Shown here in pieces: positions 34,911-46,954 of a stretch of DNA of 64,000 nt; within the stretch, counting starts at the first letter, position 1, and every line of letters begins with the position of its first letter. Under the pieces are notes generated by a model. It searched no databases. It was not told where the DNA came from and was given only the letters and a program-made list of their open reading frames with translations. The position numbers and the translations under genes are program-made. This stretch comes from Kryptolebias marmoratus (Eukaryota; Chordata; Actinopteri; Cyprinodontiformes; Rivulidae), in the NCBI RefSeq assembly GCF_001649575.2, contig NC_051438.1, positions 5,833,139-5,897,138 on the forward strand, in the 5' to 3' direction.

Positions 34911-36144
34911 ATGGTGTAGTTTCTCAATGGCTAATTTAGCATCAGCTTACAGTGATACATACAGTCTTGGTAAAAAGAGGTTCTGTCAGATATCAATTAC
35001 AGGAATTTATATATCAAGACATGATAAAACTAATCTTGTCTTTACCAGGTTCTAAACTTATTCAAATGCACACAATAAATTTCATCATCATCTAGAGTCA
35101 AATGTGAGGTCATCTGTCCTACAGCTGAAGCTTGGACCAAACTGGGTCAACTCTGCAACAGAACAAATGAAAATCTGGGGAGCAGGAACTTTAATTAGAG
35201 TTTACCATCCACCTACCCCATGTCCTCTTCTATTAGAGATGAGCCCCACTTATAACTTTATTAAGTAATGAGAAACCAAACTAATGCCATCCATCAGGTG
35301 CTTGGCTCTGAGATTTGTCGAAACTCACCTTTCTCTCACAACAAACACACGTTCTGTACACACTCATACATGTGTGTAGGGTGTGTGTGTGTATGTGTCT
35401 GTGTGACTTCTGTAACCTGCACTTTTAGGGGATCAGGACTAAAAGGTTGCTGGTTTGAGTCCCTGTCCTACCAGAGACAGAGCGTGTATATCTTTATTCT
35501 GACATGTTCTGTAAGAGACTACATGCAAACTTGACTTTGTGGCCTTCGTGTCACCACACTTCATTTCTTCCTATGAGCTATTGACTGGCCACCTATTGAT
35601 CTGCACACAATGTATCTCACAAATCATCTGTCTATCGATCAATAGAGAAATCTCCCGGAAAATTCATATTGAGAAACTGTGTGTGCAGCTGAATGGAGCA
35701 TATTGAATGTTTAGTTGATTAATCTGGCTAGTTTAAATTTGACCATGGCTAGCTCTATTAAAGAGTGGCCAGTGTAAATCAAGATGCTGCCATTTGTGAT
35801 TGAAATGAGCTGAGCTCTGCACACTCAGGGGCTCAGGATAAATCACAAGCTGCCTTTTAATTTTTTCATTGGCAGTAAGAACTGGTAATAACTGGGAGGA
35901 ACTCCCGCAAAGCCAAGGTCTTTCATGTGATGGATAATTCACATTTGATAAAGCAAAGATGAAAAGTTCTGTTTGTCTGCTGTTGTTGAGTTGATGTTCT
36001 TCTGAAATGAAATGGATGATGATGTGAATATATTGGTAACATGCAGTGTGACTTATTACTGATATGTTCAGAGACAACGGCCCATCTGTGGCACATTCTT
36101 ACCTTTGCTAGCCCATTATGTTAGCATTTTAAATGTTAAAATTC
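34911..36144. other. No gene; tRNA-like SINE fragment at 35425-35480
   Basis: GGGGATCAGGACTAAAAGG followed by TTGCTGGTTTGAGTCCC has a B-box-like core (GGTTTGAGTCC) and may be a decayed SINE head. 35640-36080 is balanced and repeat-poor and could be conserved, but this cannot be shown here. A GT tract lies near 35380. Confidence 0.45.
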
Positions 36145-36330
36145 ATAAAAGGACATGCAGACACAGCTCTGCCACCTCACAGAAAGAGAAGGTCCTAGGT
36201 CTTTACTAGGTCTGGGTCTTTCTGTGTGCAGTTTACAGTTAACTCCATGCATAGTCTTTCAGGTTCCTGACCAACTGGAGAGTCCCACTAATATGCACAG
36301 TCGGTGACCCAGGCAGGCAGAGCTGAAGAT
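36145..36330 (+). mobile_element. SINE family S1, decayed copy
   Basis: GCCACCTCACAGAAAGAGAAGG, GGTCTTTCTGTGTGCAGTTT (each shown only in part) follow the head of the family S1 copy at 47975-48300. The body is lost after about 36.3 kb. Confidence 0.5.
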
Positions 36331-37910
36331 GGATGTTATACGCTTACAGGCTGGATTCCCACAAGAGCTAGAGAGACCATGAAACAGATCAACACTTGCA
36401 GAAAGAAAAGGTTGTATTTTTCTAGCTTAGGGCTCACTTTGGTCTGACATCGGTGCCCCAGGAATTTGTTGAAACCACCAGGAGATTGTGGAAGGTCGTT
36501 TCTAGCAGCAAAACACTGCAGTGTGTTCTCAAAGATGGGATGAATGACAGTTCAGCCTCAGTTCAAAGATAAAGGATTGGCTATGTCTGGTTTGTACTGT
36601 TGTAGATTGAAAAATCTGTTACAGAAATTAAATTCACTCTGCATTCTCAGAAAGTTATCTGAGAAAAAAAATTGCTCTGATAAAACATAAAGTTCAGTCA
36701 CTTCAAAAGAAAAATCCCATAAAATGAGGAGGAGGAGGGAAGGCTGACATACCATTACACGTTGCTTGGTGTCAAAAAAGCTGTTTTTTGATTGTCCAGT
36801 ATCAGCACAAACTGCTTCGCCCTAATTCAACCTGACTTGGTTCCACACAGTCTCAGGGGTTTTCCAGATAACTGATTGATGCCTCAGTGTAGGCAGCTCA
36901 TCATAGCTTGACTGCCCAAAACTTACCACTAATGAGTAAAAACCGTGAAATAAAGTCACAAAACCCTTACAATTTCCAAAAATGGCATCAGCTGAATTGA
37001 CACCTTTTCTCCGCTGCTCAGAGCTTATAAATAGTCCATCTGAATTCTGTCATCAGCCAACAAGCTCAGAAACGTCTGCACCTCCTTGTGTTACCGCAGT
37101 GTTGGTTTACATGTTGCCATTTTAATGGATATATTATACATATATTTTTAAAGTAAATAAAAATGAATGCTGGGGTTGCAAGGTTTTAAAAATGGCGGGT
37201 TTCTTGTAAAGGAAACGCTCTCATGATTGACATCAGGGTCCCAACGCTGCCTGCCTGTGCATCCACCATGGAGAGCTTTTACTGTCAGGAAGCTCATCAG
37301 GAATAGCATGAAAGAGTTGGGAAGAGCTAAGAGATTGTGATGACAAATACAGACAGTTTTATGTAGGGTTCTGCCACTAGGGCTTGTTTCGATTACCTGA
37401 CCAATGAAAAGAAGAAACACATTTTATGCACTTTTTGTCTTAAAAAATACTGAGGAATATAATTTATAATTAAGCAAATATTTAAATTTTGAAATCTTAC
37501 TGTTTTCATTTCTCTCATCCACATTCTAATAAAGTACACAATACAAAATAATGAATCAACATTAGTAAAACAAAGTACATAAAGGGTTTTTTTTTTTCTT
37601 TAGCAAGTCAAGTTTTTTTATCTTTATGAGTTATATGATTATTGAAGAGTTTTACTGACGGTTAGGAACACTGAAAATCTTTGTGCAGCCTCTTCACTCC
37701 GTCAAAACCTCCTGTCAGATAAAGGACATTGTTTTGAGGTCCAGGCTTCTCGTTACCATAGTGATGAGATTAGGAGTCTGTGATAGTCTGTTTGAGGAAA
37801 ACAAAAGAGTGTTCATGTGAGAGTGGAGACAAATATGCATCCTGTGATGGTCAGAAAATTATTCTGTACTTTGAAGATATCAGAAACACTAATCCACACA
37901 GTCCATTTTG

Positions 37911-37942
<32 letters not shown>

Positions 37943-40900
37943 GTGTTTCTCTGTTGGCCCAGTGAAGGACTGGCAACCTAAGTATCTGCCTATGTTGTGA
38001 TGCCTTGACTTTTGATAACAGAGAGAAAGATCTTTGCTAATTGGTTTTCATGCAGTTTGTTCTGTGTTTGTCTCTTGTGATGGTTTCCCCTCCTCATTTC
38101 GCCTTGTTGTTAATTTTTACCCTAAGTTTAAAGCGTACGTTTTTGTTCGGCTTTGTTTTTGTAAAGTACAGCAATAAAGTAAAAGAAGGGTAAAAAGAAA
38201 ATCTAACAAAAGTTAAGAAGAACCTTTTGTAACTTTGATAGGTCCAGTAATGGATCGCTCCAGATGTGCGTGACCCGCCGACTCCTGACTCCATCATCTG
38301 ACAGCCTCGACCCTTCAAGCTATCACAGCGAACCTCAGGTGACCTTGGACAAACTGCTGACCACTGACCATCAGTGAACTATGGCATTGACCTGCCTCCT
38401 CGATGGGTCCTGCTGGGGTCTGATCAGCCCCTCTGATTCACCCTAAACAGACAGAGACACAGTTTTGATCCCGGTAAGGAGAAAAGCAATATCAGGTCTG
38501 GTTATGATTTAAGATGATGCAAGGTAATAAATATTAATAATTTCTAATCTGACCTTTAATCAATTTAATCTGACAATCTGGCAGAAATAGTAACCTCCTC
38601 CTAACTTAAACTCTAAAGTGAAATATTAATCAAAATAATCTAACTTGTCTAAATTCTTGCAAGCGTAAAACTTAATCATAGATCTTAATCAAACATCTTG
38701 TTCCAAAGATTTTTGTACTTTAAAACTTAATCAAAATTTAATTTCAGATCATAAATGGTTTGGCTTCAGTGCTTTATTTTTGTTAAATCATTGTTTAGTG
38801 AATATAACTGTTTAAACCAAGTTCAGAGTAATTACTTGATGCTAAAACTTAAACTATTATTCTCAAATTTTCAGTGTTATTTAAACTTTGGTTGTGTTGA
38901 TTTTATTGTTTGCTGATTTAATTTGGATTTTTTTTATTTGATAATGTATTTGATAATTGTGGGGGAATGATCTAGAAAAAAAAGCAAATGTGACTGATTG
39001 TACCAATTAAATTTCTTTCTTTTTTACTGTTTCCTAATGCCAGAAGGCAGGAAATTTAAAAATATATATAGTTTTTTGGCATATCTGTAACTTTTTTTTT
39101 TTTTTGGATTCCATAATTTCTGCTGGTCAATGTGGAGGAGTTTGTTCAGACGTGTGTTTGGGTGTGTGTGAAAATGCGTGCGCAGGAGTGTTCGGATGTT
39201 TGTGGGTGTGTGTATGTTCAGATGTTTCAGTGAAGGTCACGGCAGTGGTGTTTTACTGTAATTTGAAGAAGATAATGTGATGTTATCAGCACAGAGAAAT
39301 GACAGACTAGTAGACAGCAAAGAGGATAATATGCTGAGCAGATAATATCAGTTTTCTACCATGGAAGATTTTTGTCTTTTTCTTTTTTCATTTTATCTGC
39401 ACTTACATGTGTTTTAATTAGATGTTTGCTCTGAAAAAGCTTCTGTTTTTTTCCTTTGGTTCCAGCTGAGCACTCAGCCTTCCTATTACTAACGAGTGTT
39501 GGAGTAAAAGCTGTGGTGTGGAGCTACAGTAGGGGACAGTGTTTGTGATGTGTTTGTCTGTAGCTGTAAAGGACACTGATATCAGTAGGGAGAGAGGTCG
39601 GTGGGATGTTTGAAGGCAGGACCAGCAGAGACAATGACCTGATGGAAGATGGAGCGATAAGACTGCAGATAGATGGAGTCAGAGACAGAGAGGAGCAGGG
39701 TGAGAGGATTACAGGAACAGAGGTGGTGCTCTGCCGCACAGCAACATGATCCACTACAAACACACTCACCCAGACCTTCTACAGGCAGCATCCAAACACA
39801 AAAAGGCAAGAACATCATGAGAAATACAGCTAAGATGAAACTGTCCGTGCTGTAGTTCTGCTCTGTGTGAGGAAGGTGACCACAGACCTTCACTGTTATT
39901 CTTCAAAGCTGTAGTTCCTCTAAGAGCCACTGTGTGGCACCTCCAAAACACTGAAAACGGTACAGCAGGAACTTTCAGAACCAGAACTGGACTGAGCTAG
40001 ACAGTGTAGCTGTGAATCAACTAACTTAAACTGAACTGAATTTGATTATTCTGAGCTGGACCTAACTGAATTAAATTGGACTGAATGTTTATTTAACTGC
40101 GTTTATTGTATCTAAGTAGTAACATAAATCACAAAGCAGGAGACAGCATGAAGACCAAGGAACTTTCCACAGAGGCCAGATTCATTTTTTAGACCTTACA
40201 TGGTTACTTTCCCACATTTACATGAATATTTATCCCTAGCTGTGGACTGCAGCTGTTTAAGAGACTCCTGGAAGCTGCTAACAGTGCCCTGACATGACTT
40301 TTGTTGTAAATTGGTGCTATATCAATAAACTGAATTGAATCATGCAGTTAAAATGATTTGGCTCAAAACTTTAAGATCTGCTTTCTGTTGTTACCCCTGC
40401 CCACTTTCATTGATCTAAAACAATGCTGGATTAAAAAACAGAAGCTAAAGTCTCCTGATCACAGCAGGACAAAGAAAAACACAATAATGTTCTCATGGGT
40501 GCTGTAAACTGTATGAGGGACAATTAGCTCCACTGACATGTTCAGAAATGCATAAAAATGGTTCGTTACTTCAAGCATCCATCTATCCATTTTTTTTACC
40601 CGCTTTTTCCTTTCTGGGTCACGAAGGCCTTGTATCGTCAGCCCTTTACAGGGCCTTCTTCAGGCTGTGGTACAGTCAAGAAAATAACGAATGCTGCGGT
40701 CTGCCGTCTCTGTCTATCTGATGTTACTTCTACTGAACAAATGACTCACTTTTTTATTCGGGTTTATGACCTAAGGGTTAGGTCATTAGTATTTGGGGTT
40801 GGGTCAGTCAGGTTAGGGTTAGGAAAAGACGAGAGTTGGGATTAAGTTAGCATTTTGTGAGATTTTATCTTGGTGGTCTCCCCCTGACGCTCAATAGCTG

Positions 40901-43385
40901 CTCAAGGTTTGGTGTAGAGATCAGTGGAAGGCATGCTTAACTCCAGCTCCAGTCTTGAATATAAGGTTCTCACTCTGTGTTGGATGTGGTGCATGGATGT
41001 ATCAGGTGATTCTGATTTCATCCTCAAATTATTTGATAAGTATTGTGTCGGATGCATAGTGACTGTAAAAACATCATGGTGGGTGCATGTACTCACACAT
41101 GGGTACCTGTTTGTGTGTTGTGTCTTGTGATTGGTTTCGGGAGGGTTAGGGTAGGATTAAGGTTAAGGGTTGGCTTGAGGTTAGGGTTAGATGGAGAGGG
41201 AAAGTGTGTAGATAGATAAATAAAGTGACCTTAGGCTTAAGGCTTAATGGGCAGGTGAAATGCATAAATAAATAAGTAAATAAAGTGACCTTAAGGTTAA
41301 AGCCAGATGGACCAGGGAAGTATGCAAATAAAAAGAGTGAGTAAAAAAAAGACTTGGGGTGACAGTTAGGATGGCAACCATGGTCCATGAGATATTTGGA
41401 GCTAATATGCATAGGTAGAAACGATGGGCTCGTATAATAGTAGTGAAAGATCAAACAAAGATGTTGTTTGGTTGTGGTCATATTAATTGTAGTCATATTA
41501 ATAACCATTTTAAACAGTGCTTCATCTTTTAGAGAAAACTGTGATTGGCAGTCAGGACTGAACATCCAATGTCTGAGTTGTTAGGATAACAACCACAGCC
41601 ATAAAAAAAGGTGGTATTGGGTGTTGAATCTGCAACCTCTAAAGCACACTGAGACTCAGAAAAGGTTGTGTAAAACAGAATAATTGGTTAATAGCACAAA
41701 AACGCAAATGTGTACAAGTATATTGTGTTGTGGCGCTAACCCTTCCTGTTAAAGAAACTCATTTATTTAAAGATCTATCGCCAATAGGAGTGTCCACAAG
41801 ACCAGTTCATAGTTAAAGGAGACTTTCAGGACTAATCTTCAGTGATGGACCTCAGCAGACGCTCTTGTCCGTGGAGGCCCCTCGGGGTGATCAAATCGTG
41901 AGGTGTTCACTTCTGTGGTGATAGACTTTTTGTTGTTATTGTTTAAATATGAAAAATAACTGTCCCTGATGCATTTGCATGAATATAGAAGTTTTATTTT
42001 AGCTTCTTTTTCGGTAGAAAAGTAAATATTTACAAATAAGATAATAGAATACTGTCTAAAGATGAGAGGTGGTTTGTTTAAAATGCTGTGAAGACATTAG
42101 CTAGTTCAGCTTGGCTAAGTGGTGTGTATTTTGTCAAAGTGGGGTTGATTTTATAGGAATTGGAAGAGGGTGGAGCGTGGGCCCAGGAGCCTCCACAGCT
42201 GTCAACCAGGCTGGAAAGAGGATCATCATTTGTGAAACTGGAGGTGTGAAGTGTATTGTGTGTTGGTATACTGATCCTCAGAGAAGACTGGGCAGTAATT
42301 TGATGCCCTGAGTCACCTTCCACTGCGTGCTGTTCCTGCTGGCAGAACGGAGGTAGGCTGCATTGTGCCATTAGTTTTAAAAACACAAAGTGAGGTTTGT
42401 CCTGTGTGCCTAGATGGCCTGAGGTGGTCCCTGAAGAATGGCTCTGGAGCCACTGGAGCTGAGGAAAAATGGGAAGTAGTAAAGAAAGTGGTGAGAAGGA
42501 TTTTCAGCAGCAGTAGCTCTAACAAGAGCTGCTAGAGGAGTTTCCTAAATGAGTTGTGATGTTTGGGTTCCCCAGAGGATTTTCCTCTCTCCTGAGTTCA
42601 CAGGAGGAACCAGGTTGTCTCTTGTCCAAGTAGCTCAAGGTGGTCTGATCTGGGGCAGTATTTTGGCAGATTCTTCAGAAATGAAGCTTGGAGCTCTTTA
42701 AAGAGCTGCTGGTAAAAATGGGGTGCAGAGATGGAGGTCAGGTGTAAAATCCTTGTAACTCACGCTGCTGGTGTGTGATTAGATAAATAGTTTCTGGATT
42801 TGAGGCTGCCTCTACACTGTGTCAAGCAGACATTTGTATTCATTTTGTTTGAAGCCCATTTCTTGTACTGAAAAAATTCCTGGTGACCTCTGACTCTCGG
42901 GTCAACAAAGAGTTTTTATTTAATCTAGACTAAGTAGTCATTTGGTTTTTGCTCCTTCTGTTAAAATTTGGCTTTTTATGTTTAAGCATTTTTTAAAAAT
43001 GTTTTTATATTTTTAACTAATTGTACTGCAGAAGGAGAGTAAGTGCTCACAAAAAGCAGCATAGGTGACATATTATTAGGTTTTGTCTGCAGGAATGTTT
43101 TAAAGCACTTTCTCTGGAAAGATCTTGACTGCCCTCTAGTGGACAAAGCTAAAAACAGCACCTTGGTTGCATCTTTAAAATCAGACTGCTGAGTGCAGAT
43201 TCTTTGACATCTTAATAGCTGGGACTTTATTAATCCTGGACATTTGTGCTTGGGATGGTGGCTGGTTTTGTATAATAGTGTGGGTATGCCTGTTTTTTTT
43301 TAGTTTTTTTTTTACTTTAACCCCCAGCATGTGGGATGTTTGAAATTGTGTGCATTTCTAAGTTGTGTCCAGGAAATCAACTGAT
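36331..43385. other. No gene recognised
   Basis: Seven kilobases without a credible gene. Contents: a GT tract (37910-37947), TTAGGG-like stretches (40775-40830 and 41140-41200), and low-complexity AT DNA at 38500-39120. Frames of up to 139 codons (41146-41565, 42078-42386, both minus) show no domains. 38240-38470 is more GC-rich and ends in a donor-like GGTAAGGAG, but no exon partner is evident. Confidence 0.5.
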
Positions 43386-43389
43386 GTGT

Positions 43390-43700
43390 GACTGGTGGAT
43401 TTAGGTTTTATGGAGGGATTGTGCGCATTCAGAGTGTCCAAGGAGTCCTCAAAATCCTTCTCTGAGTAGATCCAAACTCCCCAGATATCATCCAGAGGTC
43501 TGACATTTTTCTGACATGTCTGCAGTGCTAAAATCTCCCATTCAGCCTTGAAAATATTTGCATTTGCTGGGGATCATCTTTTGCCTGTGGTTGTACCTTT
43601 AATTTGCAAAAGGAACTTCCTATTGAATTCAAAGCCATTTTTGGTCAGACTGATCTCCAGAAGCTGCAGCAGTTCTTTGCCAGGCCTCTTTTTTATTGGG
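43390..43700 (-). pseudogene. Penelope-like reverse transcriptase fragment
   Basis: One minus-strand frame with a single stop reads LLEISLTKNGFEFNRKFLLQ, IKGTTTGKR, stop, SPANANIFKAEWEILAL, then LDDIWGVW and LDTLNAHNPSIKPK. The GT-x-x-G...ANIF block followed by DDI-x-x-x-W is the palm region of Penelope-type RT, with the DD catalytic pair kept. No GIY-YIG domain adjoins, and it may not be the same subfamily as the copies at 27.2 and 47 kb. Confidence 0.6.
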
Positions 43701-44254
43701 ATAATTCATAAAAAATGATTTTTTTTATTGCCTTCTTTGGTATCTGTACAGGCTGTCTGTATCCACAGTGAGCAGAAGAACAGACTCGGGTATGTACAGT
43801 TTTTGTTGTTGTTGTTGTTGTTTTACGTTATCAGTAACCTCATATGTATCTTTAACAAAACTGTTATGGATTTAAATAATAGTCAATATATTCAGCTGTA
43901 TAATAGATTTCTGTCTGAAATTAGTGGTCTCCCAGCAGGGATTTCATGAGATCTGCTCCATTTCTTTCTGGTTCCTTATGGATTTTAATTAATAGCTTAC
44001 ATAATGAAAAATATATTAATGCTAAAACAAAAACAAAAAACCTTCTGGGTTCTTCAGAACTGAGTGAAAGATTGTTCTACATGCTGCCTATTTTAGTAAT
44101 AATAGTATATGGGTTTAGATGGTTTGGAATAAAAATGAGTATTATTAAGTTGTCTGTATCCCGCCTTCAGATATTGTTCTTTGTACGGTTTTACTACTGA
44201 TTTCCTTTTATCAACTGGTTTAATTATTCTGGATTATTTTATTCTGAAATATTT

Positions 44255-44530
44255 CATCCATCCATTCATTTTCTTTACCCGTCTCTCTTTTCTGGACCAT
44301 GGGAAGCTGGTGCATATCTCCAGCAGTCACTGTGCGAGAGGCGGGGGACACCCTGGACAGGTTACAAGTCTATCACAGGGACACCTAGAGACAAACAACC
44401 ACTCACATTCTCACCTAGGGACAATTTTAGAGTTACCAATTAACCTGAGATGGATGTTTTTGGTCTGTGGGGGGAAACCGGAGTACCTGGAGTAAACCCA
44501 TGTGAACACAGGGAGAACATGCAAACTCCT
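44255..44530 (-). mobile_element. SINE family S1
   Basis: Plus-strand reading shows the reverse complement: CATCCATCCATTCATTTTCT tail, CTCCAGCAGTCACTGTGCGA, GGGGACACCCTGGACAGG, TTAGAGTTACCAATTAACCT and GAGAACATGCAAACTCC. The tRNA-like head is missing, so this copy is 5'-truncated. Confidence 0.8.
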
Positions 44531-44559
44531 GAAATATTTCAACATTATTCAAATTAGGT

Positions 44560-45710
44560 TTAGCTCTGCAAACTTTAAAGTCTGCGGATGGCTGAGAGAT
44601 GGTGAGTTGATCACAGGTACAAAGATCTCAGCCTTTGGACACTCCATCTGTGCCACATCTCTGTGGCTGTGTTTTTTCTCTCTCTGTACCTGTTGTTCAG
44701 GCAAAAAGAAAGAATAATTTTCTCCACTGTGCAGCACACCCTGGCTTTTTCAAATAGAGCCACCACATGCTGTTGTTTTGCTCCCAGAAAGCTGTCAATT
44801 TTCAGGTTAGAGGAGTCAATAGAGGGAAATCTGGCCACAGTGGAGTCCCCCATTATTAACCACTTCCTTTTAATGCACTGTGCCCAGTCCTGTGACTTAC
44901 TGGGGGTTCTCATGTGTTTGGTGGGTCTGGTTACCTTTGGTCAGCTGAGAGGTCAATGACCAGCTGCTGCTTTTCAGCATCATACTCTACTTCAGGCCGG
45001 GTGTGGAGCTAGGGGATGTCTGGAGGCAGGGGGTCCAGCTCTCACGGTTCCCTCTGCTCCTGTAAGAGGGGCTGCTGTGGGTGAGTGGTACCTGATGTGT
45101 GGAGGCGCTCTGGTGGAGTCGGCAGAATGACCTTGTCCTATCATCTGTGGTCTTCTCCCTCATTGGAGACCAGTCTCCTGGATCGGACATGGTTGGCAGT
45201 CGTGGTCATTACAGTTTGGACCTGTTTCGGTGGTTCAGGCTGGGTGTGTTCTGATATGGTGTTAGTTTGGCTGTTTACACCTGTGAAGTCAGGGAGCACT
45301 GTCTGTTGCCTCGGCTGTCATGGAGATGCTGCTGCTGATGTTGCAGAGGAGGAAGACGAGGACCTTGGCCTCAGTGTGTCTCCTCTGGTGCCTTGAATCT
45401 GTGGACCATTGATTCCCTCTGGATCCTCAGAGCAAATCAGGCTTTTTCCTGGTCTCTTTTGGGCTCATCTGCAGCAGGGAGGTCAGGGGATCTGGCCACT
45501 AGGACTGCCTGCACCTGGTCTAGAATTTCTGGTTTCACTCTCACCTCCATTAAGGCCTTTTCATATGACTGCCCACATTTGTGAATCCAGACTTTCAGCG
45601 CTCGTCTTTTATTCCATTGTGATCTTTAATTCATGGCCTCCATGTAGGGTTGAAGTTAGGTTCAGGCTAGGGGGTTAAGGGTTAAAGGTTAGGGTACGAG
45701 TCTGGTGATG
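44560..45710 (-). pseudogene. Retroelement ORF1 remnant with SGNH/esterase-like domain
   Basis: The minus frame 44913-44611 contains KRKWLIMGDSTVARFP, where GDS is the catalytic block-I serine motif of SGNH/GDSL hydrolases, then LKIDSFLGAKQQHVVALFEK and KIILSFCLNNR. An esterase of this fold occurs in ORF1 of CR1/L2-type non-LTR elements. Upstream on the same strand (45.0-45.7 kb) the sequence is proline- and glutamine-rich in broken frames, compatible with the rest of an ORF1. No RT is attached. Confidence 0.55.
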
Positions 45711-45769
45711 ACGTCTTAGGTGTTTAGTTGTGTTAAGTTACACAGACTTTGTGTCCTCATTTTCCAGGA

Positions 45770-46073
45770 TATTCCTTTTGTTGGTCAGGTTCAACACTAT
45801 TGCCAGGCCCAAAAACCCATAGCCATTATCTACTCCAAGATGAGCTCCAGCCACGAGGCCCTCTCCACCAGGATGTCCGCTTTCATGAACTTCAAGCCCT
45901 GGGCCAATTCCACCAAGCTGCTGACCCCCCTCTTTCGAAGCTCCAGGACCACGTCGATAGGCCCTGCCATCCTTGTGCAGCCCGGCACAGGAGTACCCAG
46001 CTCTCAATCAGGCACCCTTACCCCCCATCTCCATTACCTCAACCACCAGGTCAACCCGGGTACCCACTCTTAA
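45770..46073 (+). pseudogene. GC-rich reading frame of unknown origin
   Basis: Frame 45720-46073 contains DIPFVGQVQHYCQAQKPIAI, YSKMSSSHEALSTRMSAFMN and FKPWANSTKLLTPLFRSS. Codons from 45.83 to 45.96 kb end mostly in C or G, unlike anything nearby, suggesting a once-selected coding sequence. A splice-acceptor-like TTTTCCAG precedes it at about 45770. I do not recognise the protein; it may be a retroelement gag piece or a retrocopied exon. Confidence 0.35.
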
Positions 46074-46084
46074 AGCCCTCGTCC

Positions 46085-46430
46085 GGGGCTACAGCAAGCA
46101 GTTTAAGCCTTCCAAATTTCTGTGATTCTGGTAGTCAAAAAGACAGAACCTTTGTTATGCTGGCAGTCCAGGGTGGGGAGGAGAGCCTGCTGGGACCCAC
46201 GCCGCAGCCTGGGCCTCCTTCCCGTGGGCTTCCCTCCCAGGCCCACCCTCCATGGCCTGAATGTTAGGACTTTGTCGTTCTTTTAAAGAACCGGGCAGGG
46301 GACCCTGCTGATTGTCTGGAATTTGTCAATTTTGGGGGGATTTGGGGTCCTGGTAGTCTGGCGCTAAAAAACAGCCTGTTGGGCCCTGCATCCCAGACTG
46401 GGCCTCCTCTTCCTCGGCTTCTCTCTCAAC
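46085..46430. repeat. Two diverged copies of a GC-rich block
   Basis: TTCTGGTAGTC...CCTGCTGGGACCCACGCCGCAG...GGGCCTCCTTCC (46130-46230) and TCCTGGTAGTC...CCTGTTGGGCCCTGCATCCC...GGGCCTCCTCTTCC (46350-46420) share order and spacing roughly, consistent with an old tandem duplication, perhaps in a retroelement UTR. Confidence 0.45.
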
Positions 46431-46584
46431 CTACTCACGAACGGCTCTCTGCATCGGCTGGAGCCAACTGAACATTCACAGCACTTTGGTATGATTATGT
46501 GTAAGCAGGATTCTGACATAGATTCATAATCCCACAGACGGTAGCTTCATTGGCTCCTAGTTGAAAACTATTCCTAACCAGGAA

Positions 46585-46830
46585 CCCCAAAGGACCTGGA
46601 GATAACATTGTGATCTGCAATAAGAGTAGAGAGCAGGTGGAAGAGAGCCTGCAGAGGTAGAGGTATGCCTTGGAGAGAAGAGGAGTGAAAGTCAGGAAAA
46701 GCAAGACCATCTACTGCAAGAAGTAGGTGTTGAAGGTGGATGAGGTGAAGCACCTGGGGTCAACCATACATAGCAACAGAAGAAGAAGGTGAAGACGAAC
46801 GAGGAGGCAGGGTGGAGTTAGGGATGTGCA
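46585..46830 (+). pseudogene. RTE-like LINE RT fragment
   Basis: The plus frame reads GDNIVICNKSREQVEESLQR, stop, RYALERRGVKV, then (after a frameshift) VDEVKHLGSTIHSNR. This is the RT region around and after the catalytic box of an RTE-type element. It probably belongs to the same LINE group as 30545-30800. Confidence 0.75.
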
Positions 46831-46954
46831 AATGAAGCAAAGAACCAGTATTGTACCACTTCATCAGTTGTATTGAAAATGGGTTCATTCATTCAAAGCT
46901 TTATTTCAGTGACATTTAGAGGTGAAATAAGAGGCAGCAAAACGTGTTACTAAC

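Noticed and set aside
42078..42525. Overlapping minus-strand open frames of 102 and 70 codons
   Set aside because: Compositionally plain, no motif, overlapping in different frames; no evidence of coding, although they lie 1 kb from a Penelope RT fragment.
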